A stretch of DNA of 39,469 nucleotides from Pseudomonas sp. TH10 (GTDB lineage: Bacteria; Pseudomonadota; Gammaproteobacteria; Pseudomonadales; Pseudomonadaceae). Every line of letters begins with the position of its first letter. Position 1 is the stretch's first letter. Below are positions 25,013 to 33,858 of this stretch, piece after piece. The notes under the pieces were generated by a model. That model saw only the letters and a program-made list of their open reading frames with translations. It was not told the DNA's origin and did no database searches. Position numbers and translations under genes: made by a program. The DNA lies in contig NZ_JAEKEG010000066.1 of assembly GCF_016651255.1 (NCBI RefSeq), positions 1 to 39,469 on the forward strand, read 5' to 3'.

Positions 25013-26660
25013 ATGTTAACGGACACCTTTGACTACATCGTGGTGGGTTCGGGTTCTGCGGGCGGCACACTGGCGGGGCGTCTGAGCGAAGACGGCCGCT
25101 ATCGGGTGCTGGTGCTGGAAGCGGGTGGCAGCCACAAAATCTGTTTGTCCGGATGCCAGCAGGCTGGGGAGCAATGACGTACAACCCGAAGTTTTCCTGG
25201 ATGCACAAGACCGAGCCGGAAAAGTTCGCCGGCGGACGCAGGATGATGATGCCCAGAGGCAAGCTCGTCGGCGGTTCGTCCTCGATCAACGGGATGATCT
25301 ACATCCGGGGGCACGAGCAGGATTACACCGATTGGGTCACAGCTGGCGCCACGGGCTGGAGCTGGCCGGAGCTGCTGCCGCACTTTGTGCGCACCGAAGA
25401 TCAGCAGCGCATTCGCAATGCCTTGCATGGCCAGGGCGGTCCGCTTCCGGCGACCGATCTGCCGGTGGTGCACCCGGTGACCCACGCGATGATCGACGCC
25501 GCCGCGCAGGCGGGCCTGGAGCGTGTCGACGATTTCAACGACGGCCAGGCCAAGGGCGTGGGCGTCTTTCAGGTCAACTACCGTAACGGCCAGCGCTCGT
25601 CGATTGCCAGCAATGCCATCGAACCGGCCCTGCGCCGTCCAAACCTGAAACTGATCATGCGTGCGATGGTGCAGCGGATTGTGTTTGAAGGCCTTCGCGC
25701 CAGTGGCGTGGAATACAGCTTGCCCGATGGCAGTCGCCATATCGCCAAGGCCCAGCGCGAGGTGCTGGTATGCGCCGGGGCCATCCAGTCGCCCCAGTTG
25801 CTGATGATCTCGGGCGTCGGCCCGGCCTCGCAGTTGCAGGCGCTGGGTATCCCGGTGGTGGCGGACCTGCCCGGCGTGGGCGAGAACCTGCAGGACCACG
25901 TGTGCGCGCCGATGTCCTGGCGACTGAAACCGGGCGTGCGCGGGATGAACAGCAAGTTCCGCGGGTTGGGTCTGGTGAGTTCGGTCGTACGCTACCTGAC
26001 GACCCGCAGCGGGCCGATGATCAGCCCGCCTGCGGAATTCGGCTGCTACCTCAAGAGCGATCCCGAGCTGTCCTACAACGATATTCAGGTCTTCGGCCTG
26101 CCGGTGACGGGTCAGACCGCCTCCGACCCCGACAACCAAAGGCCCCGCAGCCGGACAGTTTCGAAGGCATGACCCTGGCGCCTTATCAGGTGCGGCCGTT
26201 CTCACGGGGCCATATACGCCTCAAAAGTCGCGAGATGGATCAGCACCCGGCGATTACCATGAACTACCTGCACGACGAGCGTGACCGCCGTGCGCTGATC
26301 TGGTCACTGCGCTGGTTGCGGGACATGGCGAGGCAGCCGGCACTGACCGCAATGGTCGACGCCGAAGTACGGCCCGGCCCGCAGGTGCTGACTGACGAAC
26401 AATGGCTGGACTGGATGGCACCTTCGCTTGCCACCGGCTATCACCCCGTGGGCACCTGCCGCATGGGCCATGCCGACGACACGATGGCCGTCTGCACCCC
26501 GGATCTGCGAGTGCGCGGGTTACAAGGCTTGCGAGTGATCGATGCGTCGGTCATGCCCAACCTGATCTGCGGCAACACCAATGCTACGGCCGTGGTAATT
26601 GGCGACAAGGGTGCCGATCTGGTGTTGGGGCATGCACCTCTGGCGCCCCTGCACCTGTAA
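25013..26660 (+). CDS. GMC-family FAD oxidoreductase, choline dehydrogenase-like (two frameshifts)
   Basis: This flavoenzyme, about 548 residues, oxidises an alcohol to an aldehyde. The start ATG at 25013 follows GAGGGAGAG. The FAD-binding Rossmann motif is [38 protein letters not shown] and [18 protein letters not shown] are the two PROSITE-type GMC signatures, and [11 protein letters not shown] supplies the catalytic His, with [20 protein letters not shown] at the end. One A is missing at 25136-25139 and one at 26138-26140; similarity resumes at once in the new frame both times. It could feed the aldehyde dehydrogenase at 20435. Its own promoter may have been lost in the deletion that truncated the upstream DUF58 gene. 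Confidence 0.9.
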
Positions 26661-26749
26661 CCGCCACAGCCTGTTTGACGGGTCGCCCGTTGCGTGTTTG
26701 GCGAACCGAACGCAACCCCATGAATGATGTGAACGAAGGAGTGGCAAGC

Positions 26750-27445
26750 ATGGAACGACAAGCAGGTACGGAAATCGACAACGCCGAGGCCTTCAACGCA
26801 GTGCTGCGAGCTCGGCGCTCGGTGCGTGGCTTCCTGCCACAGGCCGTACCGCAAGAGGTGCTGGAGCAGATCGTGGCGTTGGCCGCGTGCGCGCCCTCCA
26901 ACTGCAACACCCAGCCGTGGAAGGTGTATGTGGTCAGCGGCGAGGTTCGTGCACAGTTGGGGCGAGACATGTCCAGTGCCATGAGTAGCGGGAAAATGAG
27001 CCCCGATGTGCCCTACGACGGACGCTACGAAGGCGTCTATCAGGCGCGCCAGCACGACTCGGCCCGCCAGCTCTACTCGGCCATGAACATCTCCCGCGAA
27101 GACACGGCGGGTCGTGGCGCGGCGTTCATGCGCAACTTTAAATTCTTCGATGCACCCCATGTTGCGTTCTTCTTCCTGCCGGAAGGTTTCGGTGTGCGCG
27201 AAGCGGCGGACCTGGGCATGTGTGCCCAGACCTTCATGCTGGCGCTGACGGCTCATGGCCTGGCCAGCTGCCCGCAAACTGCGCTGAGTTTGCATGCCGG
27301 TCTGGTGCGGGCTGCGGTCGATGCGCCGGCGGGGGATGTGCTGTTGTTCGGCATATCGTTCGGCCATGAAGACCCCGAGGTGCAGGCCAACACCGCCCGC
27401 GTGGGGCGTGCGGGGCCAGGGGAAAACTTCATCTTTATCGGCTGA
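26750..27445 (+). CDS. Nitroreductase family protein
   Basis: This intact protein of 231 residues starts at the ATG at 26750, with AGGAG at 26737-26741 giving good spacing. An upstream ATG at 26720 lacks a ribosome site. The FMN-contact block RARRSVRGFLPQAVPQ, the ACAPSNCNTQPWKVYVVSG segment and the C-terminal ADLGMCAQTFMLALTAHGL are typical of nitroreductases. It is an NAD(P)H-dependent FMN enzyme of unknown substrate; in catabolic clusters such proteins often reduce enones or quinones. It lies 90 bp behind the GMC gene and is probably co-transcribed with it. Confidence 0.9.
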   Translation: MERQAGTEIDNAEAFNAVLRARRSVRGFLPQAVPQEVLEQIVALAACAPSNCNTQPWKVYVVSGEVRAQLGRDMSSAMSSGKMSPDVPYDGRYEGVYQARQHDSARQLYSAMNISREDTAGRGAAFMRNFKFFDAPHVAFFFLPEGFGVREAADLGMCAQTFMLALTAHGLASCPQTALSLHAGLVRAAVDAPAGDVLLFGISFGHEDPEVQANTARVGRAGPGENFIFIG

Positions 27446-27834
27446 TCAAAAACGGCCTGTGCCTGACCGAATCGCCGCTTGTCGGCAGTTCCTGCGCGAC
27501 ACATGATTGCTTGCAGGAGCTGCCGAGAGGCTGCGAATGGCTTGCGGGGTGGTCTCATCCAGAGATTGTTTGCGTCGTGCCGCGCGGGCGATGTCGCGCG
27601 CCTCCCTCAAGCCGACGTCGGGATAGTTGCCGATGGCAACACGTTCTCCTTGCCATGCAGCCGATACTTCAGCCGCCAATATTTGGAGGCGGTCTTACCC
27701 GCTTTGAGCGACACCTTCACCTGGAGGAAAAGGCCGGATACTTCGCCGTCGGCGCACTTGCCGGGCTCGGACAGCGAACGGATGAATGCTTCGCTGAGCT
27801 TTCGCCGGAAAACGGGGGCATTATCTGGGGGCAT
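27446..27834 (-). pseudogene. Integrase remnant (DUF4102, P4-type tyrosine recombinase, N-terminal part)
   Basis: A minus-strand frame starting near 27834 encodes the arm-binding DUF4102 domain: FLQVKVSLKAGKTASKYWRL and KYRLHGKENV, then, after a one-base shift near 27632 (a missing T), AIGNYPDVGLREARDIARAA. Similarity ends around 27555, so the core-binding and catalytic domains with the Arg-His-Tyr residues are absent. It lies about 440 bp from a partial tRNA-Pro on the plus strand. It is a dead fragment of an integrase that probably used a tRNA target. Confidence 0.8.
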
Positions 27835-27869
27835 AAGCTGGGGCGTGTTTCAGCACGAAAAAATCAAGA

Positions 27870-27891
27870 TGTACCCCCAAATGTACCCCCA
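27870..27891. repeat. Direct repeats upstream of the integrase remnant
   Basis: TGTACCCCCA occurs twice with a 12-bp period (27870-27879 and 27882-27891), just upstream of the integrase start. A related pair, GGGGGCAT, lies nearby in 27812-27833. These are plausible arm-type integrase sites or promoter elements. The role is inferred from position. Confidence 0.55.
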
Positions 27892-28273
27892 GTCGCGTCA
27901 CGTGTGCGAGCGATCGCGAATGGGGATTTCTGACGTAACTCAATGATGACGTTTGGCGGCCTTCAGTGTAGCGCCACATTGGAGTTGAGGGGCGCGTACC
28001 CGGGAAGGCAACGTGGCTCGGCCGCTAACAAGAGGGAGCACAGTAAGATAAAAGCTTCTAGCGTGCCACTCTTGGCTCCTTCCTTCCCCCTGGGATGCAC
28101 ATTTTCCAAAATCATACTCGATGTCTGGCAATGAGAACGGAAGTTCTCTACTGACTCGTTCATGCGGTGATTTGGGATGGGTCAGATTCTCGATAGCAGC
28201 GCGTAAAGTCTTTCATATTTGAAGGTTTAATCCCGTTGATGAGGATCGCGAACAAATGCCTTGCTTTCAACCC
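27892..28273. other. Non-coding segment of the mobile-element end
   Basis: About 380 bp between the integrase remnant and the tRNA fragment. It is visibly poorer in G+C than the catabolic genes and shows no gene I can support. Confidence 0.5.
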
Positions 28274-28322
28274 CCTGCATGGGGTGCTAGGGTAGAGTGT
28301 TCGAATCACTCCATCCCGACCA
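28274..28322 (+). tRNA. tRNA-Pro(GGG), 3' half only (attachment-site scar)
   Basis: The sequence runs from the anticodon arm to CCA. The arm is CCTGC (28274-28278), the loop ATGGGGT with anticodon GGG at 28281-28283, and then GCTAGG (one extra base relative to a perfect stem). The T arm is GAGTG-TTCGAAT-CACTC (28295-28311). The acceptor strand is CATCCCG with A and CCA at 28320-28322. The CCGACCA end is typical of bacterial tRNA-Pro. No matching 5' half (expected to begin CGGGATG) lies upstream, so this is not a working tRNA gene. It is what a tRNA-targeting integrase leaves at the far end of an inserted element. Confidence 0.8.
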
Positions 28323-28348
28323 TGTTTCCTGAATATAATCAGACAGTT

Positions 28349-28375
28349 AAGCCGATCAGCTAGATCGGCTTTTTT
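28349..28375 (+). terminator. Rho-independent terminator behind the tRNA fragment
   Basis: AAGCCGATC (28349-28357) pairs perfectly with GATCGGCTT (28363-28371) around AGCTA, followed by TTTT. It would be the natural terminator of the tRNA-Pro gene and is also the insertion target of the group IIC intron that follows. Confidence 0.92.
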
Positions 28376-29171
28376 GTGGGTGCGCCAGGCATGGCGCGTT
28401 GCGCGTCAGCACAACCAGTTTGGCTGTGGTGGCCACGCTGGTGGACTCGTCAGCCGACGGCAGGAAGGGACGCCGCAAGGCGGCCCGCTCTCGCCGTTGC
28501 TGTCGAACATCCTGCTCAACGAACTCGATCGCGAACTGGAACGGCGGGGCCATCGCTTCGTGCGTTATGCCGATGATGCGAACATTTATGTGCGCAGCTG
28601 TCGTGCGGGTGAACGAGTGATGGCGAGTGTCGAGCGCTTCCTGAAGCAGCGTCTGAAACTGACACTGAATGGGGAAAAGAGCCGTGTGGCACGGCCTTGG
28701 GCCTGTGATTATTTGGGTTATGGGATGAGCTGGCATCAACAGCCAAGGTTGCGAGTGGCAACCATGAGCCTGCGTCGCTTGCGCGATCGACTCAGGGACC
28801 TCTTGCGCCGTGTGCGGAGGCGTTCAGTAAGCTACATCATTGAGCAAATAACCCCCGTACTGTGCGGTTGGGCTGGCTACTTCAAGCTAAGTCAAAGCAA
28901 GCGGCCGCTTGAGGAGTTGGAAGGCTGGGTGCGTCACAAGCTTCTCTGCGTCATGTGGCGTCAATGGAAGCGACCCTCTACGAGGGCGCGCAACTTGATA
29001 CGTCTGGGGCTCGGTGAGGTGCGGGCGTGGAAATCGGCAGTCAATGGCCGAGGCCCATGGTGGAAATCGGGGGCGTCGCATATGAATCAGGCGCTGCCGA
29101 AGAAACTGTGGGACCGACTTGGGCTGGTCTCGATACTGGATACGATAAACCGGCTTAGCCGTGTAACCTGA
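28374..29171 (+). pseudogene. Group II intron reverse transcriptase/maturase, N-terminally deleted
   Basis: Homology begins near 28464 with EGTPQGGPLSPLLSNILLNE, followed by FVRYADDANIYVRS, the catalytic YADD motif of reverse transcriptase. Thumb/maturase sequences follow: LKLTLNGEKSRVARPWACDY, GWAGYFKLSQS and VRHKLLCVMWRQWKRPSTRA, ending at 29171 with GLVSILDTINRLSRVT. RT blocks 0-3 are missing. The residues before 28446 come from the intron 5' RNA region, not from a protein. The third residue after YAD is Ala where this branch usually has Cys (YADDCNIYV). No start codon with a ribosome site is present, so the fragment is unlikely to be made. Confidence 0.85.
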
Positions 29172-29242
29172 ACCGCCGTATACGGAACCGTACGTACGGT
29201 GGTGAGAGAGGACGGCGGATGTGAATCCGCCTCCTACTCGAT
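28376..29242 (+). mobile_element. Group IIC intron, internally deleted
   Basis: The element starts directly after the terminator T run with GTGGGTGCGCC (a GTGCG-type intron 5' end at 28376 or 28380). It carries the 3' half of the intron protein and ends with domains V and VI and CTACTCGAT near 29242. Position directly downstream of a rho-independent terminator is the hallmark of class C introns. Only about 870 bp remain of the usual 1.8-2 kb: most of domains I-IV and the N-terminal half of the reverse transcriptase are missing, so it is not mobile by itself. The exact ends are estimates. Confidence 0.8.
29172..29231 (+). ncRNA. Group IIC intron domains V and VI
   Basis: Domain V: the lower stem ACCGCCGTA (29172-29180) pairs with TACGGTGGT (29195-29203), with a CG bulge at 29193-29194 and an upper stem TACG/CGTA with GAAC loop. 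The catalytic triad position reads CGC (29174-29176), the form found in class C introns. Domain VI: GGCGGAT (29214-29220) pairs with ATCCGCC (29225-29231). The catalytic RNA core at the 3' end is therefore preserved although the intron is deleted internally. Confidence 0.78.
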
Positions 29243-29282
29243 TTTGAAGGGAGAACTTACTGACAGGGTAAACCGAAAAAAT

Positions 29283-29312
29283 GCCGCTGGAACCTGGCAA
29301 GGTTGCAGCGGC
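29283..29312 (-). terminator. Terminator of MFS gene 2
   Basis: On the minus strand, GCCGCTGCAACC pairs with GGTTCCAGCGGC (one mismatch, 6-nt loop) and is followed by ATTTTTTC. It lies 20 bp behind the stop codon of the transporter gene. Confidence 0.85.
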
Positions 29313-29332
29313 GTGGTGGTGCGCGGAGGTGG

Positions 29333-30659
29333 TCAGGCCGCCACGGGCCGTACCGCTGTGAGATGCGCCGCAGGGTCCTTCATCTGTTGTCGATAGCGCG
29401 GCAGTGCCAGGGTCAGGAACACGCAGGCCAGCACCAGCATCGACACCGACGAAGCCAGGGCATAGCGCAGGGATTCACTGCCCAGGGTCGGCACGAAGAA
29501 ATCGCTGAGCATGCCTACAAACAGCGGCCCGATACCGACGCCCAGCAGGGTCATGGCCATCACAAAAATGGCCGTGGCCTGTGCCAGCCGTGTGGCCGGG
29601 AACAGGTGGGTGATGGCGCTCAGGCACGGTGTTGCCCACCAGACACCAAAAAAAGAGAACGCGCTGTAGAACACAAACGCCTGTGGAACGGCGATGCTGC
29701 CGATGTAGAACGCCGTGCCCTGGGGCCAGAGAAAGTACGAAAGAGCAAAGGGAATGCTGATCAGCGTACCTGCCAACGGCACACCGATTTGCCAGCCGAC
29801 ATCGCGCCGCGCCATGCGGTCGGTGAGAATGCCGCAGGCCAGGGTGCCGACAGTCGCACCGGTGCCACCCACCACGCCTACCAGGAATCCGGCCTCTTGC
29901 AGGTTGAGCCCGTGGGAACGGATGAGGAAGCTCGGGCTCCAGGTGCCGATGGCGTAGCCAGCACCGCCGCCGCGCCGCCGGTGAGTACCAGACACAGGAA
30001 CGAGGGCATGCGAAGGAGTTCGACCAGCGTCTTGAGCCAGCCTTCCTGTTGCGCCACGACCTGACCCAGCGGCACAACGCGCTTGGGCGCACGCACGGTC
30101 AGCAGCAGAAGCAGACCCAGGAAGATTCCGGGGGCGCCGATCAGCAGGAAAGCGTAGCGCCAGCCGTGGTGTTGGGCTATCCAGCCGCCGAGGCCCAGGC
30201 CGACAATCGCGCCCAGGCTGGAACCGAGCATTAACACCGACAGTGCAGTAGATCGGCGGTTCGCCGGGTACAAATCCGAGACCATGGCCACCGACGGCGC
30301 CGTGCCTCCGGCCTCGCCGACTGCCACACCGATCCGCGCCAGCACCAGGGTCAGGAAATTACCGGCCATACCGCAGAGCATGGTCATCAGGCTCCAGGCA
30401 ATGCAGCTGAAGGCGATCACCGGCTTGCGCCCGATGCGGTCCGACAGCCGCCCCAGCGGAAAGCCGAACACGGTATAGAACACCGCGAAGGTCACCCCGA
30501 AAGCAGGCCGATGCCGGTATCGGAAATGCCGAATTCGAGCTTTACCGGTTCGATCAATATCGCCATCAGTTGGCGGTCGATGTAGTTGAACACATAGATG
30601 CTGGCGAGCACGAACAGCGCGTAGTGCGTTCGCCATGTCACGAGGGTGGATTGATTCAC
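29333..30659 (-). CDS. MFS transporter 2 (frame broken as read)
   Basis: This 12-helix transporter of about 440 residues is a clear paralogue of MFS 1. Shared blocks include IYVFNYIDR, GRLSDRIGRKPV, GVAVGEAGGTAPSVAMVSDL, YAIGTW.PS.LIRSHGL and QATAIFVMAMTLLGVG. The best start is the GTG at 30659-30657, with GGGAG eight bases upstream on the minus strand. An ATG at 30722 has no ribosome site. Two small indels split it: a short C run on the plus strand at 30495-30498 and a change near 29961-29970. It is divergent from the OYE-like gene and has motif site G 60 bp before its start, as MFS 1 has site F. Confidence 0.85.
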
Positions 30660-30718
30660 TGCGGGTGCTCCCGGTTTTGTTCTAGTTGACGCGATGCTCG
30701 GCGTGTCACGGGTTTTTC

Positions 30719-30737
30719 TCATCGTCCATTCAGACCA
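30719..30737 (-). promoter_or_regulatory. Operator-like motif, site G
   Basis: On the minus strand the sequence is TGGTCTGAATGGACGATGA, one base different from site F. It lies 60 bp before the GTG start of MFS 2 and points toward it. Confidence 0.7.
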
Positions 30738-30779
30738 TTTTTGCTCTGCGCACCGTCCTGTTTTGCAGGATCGCCGACC

Positions 30780-30798
30780 TAGTCTTGTCGGACGATGT
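30780..30798 (+). promoter_or_regulatory. Operator-like motif, site E
   Basis: TAGTCTTGTCGGACGATGT is an exact consensus match, facing the OYE-like gene (start 115 bp downstream) and 43 bp from the opposite-facing site G. Confidence 0.74.
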
Positions 30799-30913
30799 TT
30801 CGCATGCGCTCACGGTCAATCATTCAGCCCATATTCGCTGGCCTGTCAGGGTTTGCCCACGCTGTGGCAGGCCCTGGAAAAGCCTGAAAACAATAAGAAG
30901 CTGAGGAATTGCA

Positions 30914-32003
30914 ATGAGCGTCTTGTTCGAGCCGGTCGCCCTGGGCGAACTGCAACTGGCCAATCGCATCGTCATGGCCCCCATGACGCGCAGCCGCGCC
31001 CTTGCCGATGCAGTACCCGGCAGCGATATGGTCGAGTACTACCGCCAGCGGGCCGGCGCCGGGTTGATCGTGGCCGAGGGTACCGCGCCTTCCGCGAGCG
31101 GTCTGGGCTATTGTCGCACCCCGGCCATCTATAACGATGAGCAGATCGTCGGCTGGCGGCGTGTCACCGAGGCGGTGCACGCCGAGGGCAGGCGCATCGT
31201 CCTGCAGCTGATGCACGTCGGTCGTGCCGCCAGCCGGCACAACAAGCCAGTCGGGGCGGCCACGGTGGCGCCGTCGGCATTGCGTGCGCGCACACAGGTG
31301 TTCAGTGACGCCGCCGGCCTGGTGGACACTGACGAGCCGCTGGCGCTGAGCCTGCAAGGCATTGGCGAGGTCATCGAAGACTACCGTCAGGCCGCACTGA
31401 ATGCGCGCCTGGCGGGCTTCGACTGGGGTCGAGCCTGCACTGCACCAGCGGTTACCTGCCGATGCAGTTCATGGCCTCAGGCAGCAACCGGCGCAGCGAT
31501 GCCTACGGCGGCGACGTGACCGGACGGGTGCGTTTCGCCAAGGAGGTCATCGAGGCCATGGCCAGTGCGATCGGCGCTGGCCGTGTCGGTTTTCGCCTGT
31601 GCCCCGGTAATCCCTACAACGAGCATTGACGACCGCGATCCCGCAGGGACGGCGGCCGCCTTGTGCGAAGCCGTGGCGCCGTTGGGGCTGGCATACCTGC
31701 ACATCATGCGCTCGCCTCTGGCCGACCTCGATGCCTTCGCCCTGGCGCGTCGCCACAGTCCCCATGCGCTTGATTCTCAATGATGGTTTCGACGGCCACT
31801 CTGCCAGTGCCGCTCTCGCGTCGGGCGAGGGGGCTGCCGTGTCGTTTGGCCGTCACTTTATTGCCAACCCCGATCTGGTGGAGCGCTTGAAGAATGGCCT
31901 GCCTCTGAGTGGCTTCAACCGCAAGACCCTGTATACGCCGGGTCGGGCCGGGTACTCCGATTACCCCACTTATCAAGCGAATGCGCAGGAGGTGGCGCGA
32001 TGA
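30914..32003 (+). CDS. Old yellow enzyme-like NADH:flavin oxidoreductase (several frameshifts)
   Basis: This FMN TIM-barrel ene-reductase of about 360 residues begins MSVLFEPVALGELQLANRIV and MAPMTRSRA, followed by YYRQRAGAGLIVAEGTAPS and LQLMHVGRAA with the active-site region. The rest is spread over three frames: a small cluster of insertions at 31424-31434 (family sequence GFDGVELHCTSGYLPMQF is restored by removing two bases), one near 31622-31625, and an extra C in 31760-31763. The C-terminal FMN phosphate block with FGRHFIANPDLVERLKNGLP is intact. It would reduce an activated C=C bond, for example of an unsaturated ketone or enoyl ester. It overlaps the ligase gene by four bases. Confidence 0.85.
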
Positions 32004-33858
32004 ACCTGAATGACTTCAGCCACCTCCTGCCGACCCGCGCGGTACCACGGGAGCAGACCCAGGCACTGCTTGACCAGCGCTCGGCGGCTGCCGGGCTGAT
32101 CAAGCCGAGTGATCGGCATACCCTGGCGGACCGCCTGGAGCAACAGGCGCGCGAGCAGGGTGAGACGTACATTTCTGATCTACGGCGAGCAGGTGCTGAG
32201 CTACCTGGAAGTCGATGCCCGGGCCAATCAGATGGCCCACACTTTTTACGCCAACGGCCTGCGCGCCGGTGATGTCTGTGCCCTGGCCATGGAAAACCGC
32301 CCGGCGTTCTTCTGCACCTGGTTCGGCCTGGTGAAGCTGGGAGTGGTGGTGGCCTTCATCAATACCCAGGTAAACGGCCGTGCGTTGCTGCATGCATTGC
32401 ACACCACCGACGCCAAGGCGTTGGTGATCGGTGAAGAATGCCTGGCCAATATACAAGCCACCGAAAGCTTTCCGGACTTGCCATGCTGGCTCATACGCGA
32501 CGCGGAAAACCCCTGGAGCGGACCGCTGCCCAAGGTGATCGACGGGCATTTCGATGCACGCCTGGAAAAAGCGCCGCGCACGCCGTTTCCACGCGATATT
32601 CGCGCGCACATCGAAAGCGCAGGCGCCGACCCTGCTTATTTTTACCTCGGGCACTACCGGGTTGCCCAAGGCGGCGCGCTACAGCCACATGCGCTGGATG
32701 TCCTCGGGCGATGTGATGGAAGTCACCCTGCAAGCCACCTGCGATGATGTGTTCTATTGCTGCCTGCCGCTGTACACACGGCGCCGCAGCCACTTCGGTC
32801 ACCTCTACCGCGCTGCGCGCCGGTGCAGCCATCGTCGTGCGCCGCAAGTTCAGCGTGCGTGAGTTCTGGAAGGACGTGGCCCGTCATCGGATCAGCATCT
32901 TCCAGTACATCGGTGAAATCTGCCGCTATCTGCTCAATCAGCCGGTGCGCGCCGGTGAGCGCGAGCACAGCTTGCGCTGCATGCTCGGCGCCGGGCTGTC
33001 GCCGGATTCCTGGCAGCGCTGGCTGGAACGCTTCGGTCCGATCCAGGTGTTCGAGGGCTGGGGCGCCACCGAAGCCAATGGGCGGCGGTGATCAACGTCG
33101 ACAACTATTTCGGTTCTTGCGGACGTGTGCCGGACTGGAACAAGACCAATTTGCGGCTGGTGCGTTACGACATTGAAAACGACTGCCATCCGCGGGACGA
33201 AAACGGTTTCTATCAAGTCTGCAAAGTGGGTGAGATTGGTGAGGCCATGGGCTTTATCGTCGATCACCCGGACATCGGTGGCGGTCGCTTCGAGGGCTAC
33301 ACCTCGAGCGAGGCAACCGAGAGCAAGATCCGCCGCAATGTGTTGCGCGAAGGCGATGCCTGGTGGAGTTCCGGCGACTTGTTGCGCGAGGACGCTGAGG
33401 GCTATTGCTACTTCGTCGACCGCATCGGCGATACCTATCGCTGGAAGAGCGAGAACGTTTCGACCCAGGAAGTGGCGGACGCCCTGGGAGATCTCAAGGG
33501 CCTGGAACTGGTGAATATCTATGGGGTGCAGGTGCCGGGCCATGAAGGCCGCGCTGGCATGGCCGCGGTCCAGATGCAGGCGGGCCAGGTGTTTGATCCG
33601 GCCGCACTGTATGTCGTGACTGAAGCGCGCCTGCCGCGCTACGCGGCTCCGGTGTTCGTGCGGGTTACCCAAACGGCCGACCTGACGGCCAGCTTCAAGC
33701 TGCGCAAGGTTGACCTACAGCGCCAGGGCTACTGCCCGAAGCGTTGCGGCGACCCATTGTTCATCCGCGACGAACAGGCCCGCACCTATGTGCCTTACTC
33801 GCAAGCAGCTCTGGAGCGGGCTGGCCTGGCGCCCTTCGCGGTGGCCGACCATGGCTGA
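32000..33858 (+). CDS. Long-chain acyl-CoA ligase, FadD6/FATP-like (four frameshifts)
   Basis: About 620 residues of an adenylate-forming enzyme of the FATP/very-long-chain group: MNLNDFSHLLPTRAVPREQT at the start, FLIYGEQVLSYLEVDARANQ, the P-loop IFTSGTTGLPKAARYSH, FWKDVARHRISIFQYIGEIC, FEGWGATEAN, WWSSGDLLREDAEGYCYFVD and DRIGDTYRWKSENVSTQEV, the last being typical of this group. Indels lie near 32164-32170, 32630-32632 (extra C), 32772-32778 and 33080-33082 (missing G). It would activate a long or bulky hydrophobic acid, possibly with transport. The start codon lies inside the stop of the OYE-like gene and its end overlaps the MBL gene, so the three form one operon below site E. Confidence 0.85.

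Noticed and set aside
24599..26205. Open minus-strand frames opposite the DUF58 and GMC genes
   Set aside because: The plus strand has clear FAD and GMC signatures; the minus frames are low-complexity shadows.
28274..28322. A complete, functional tRNA gene
   Set aside because: The D arm and the 5' acceptor strand expected for tRNA-Pro are not found in the 60 bp upstream.
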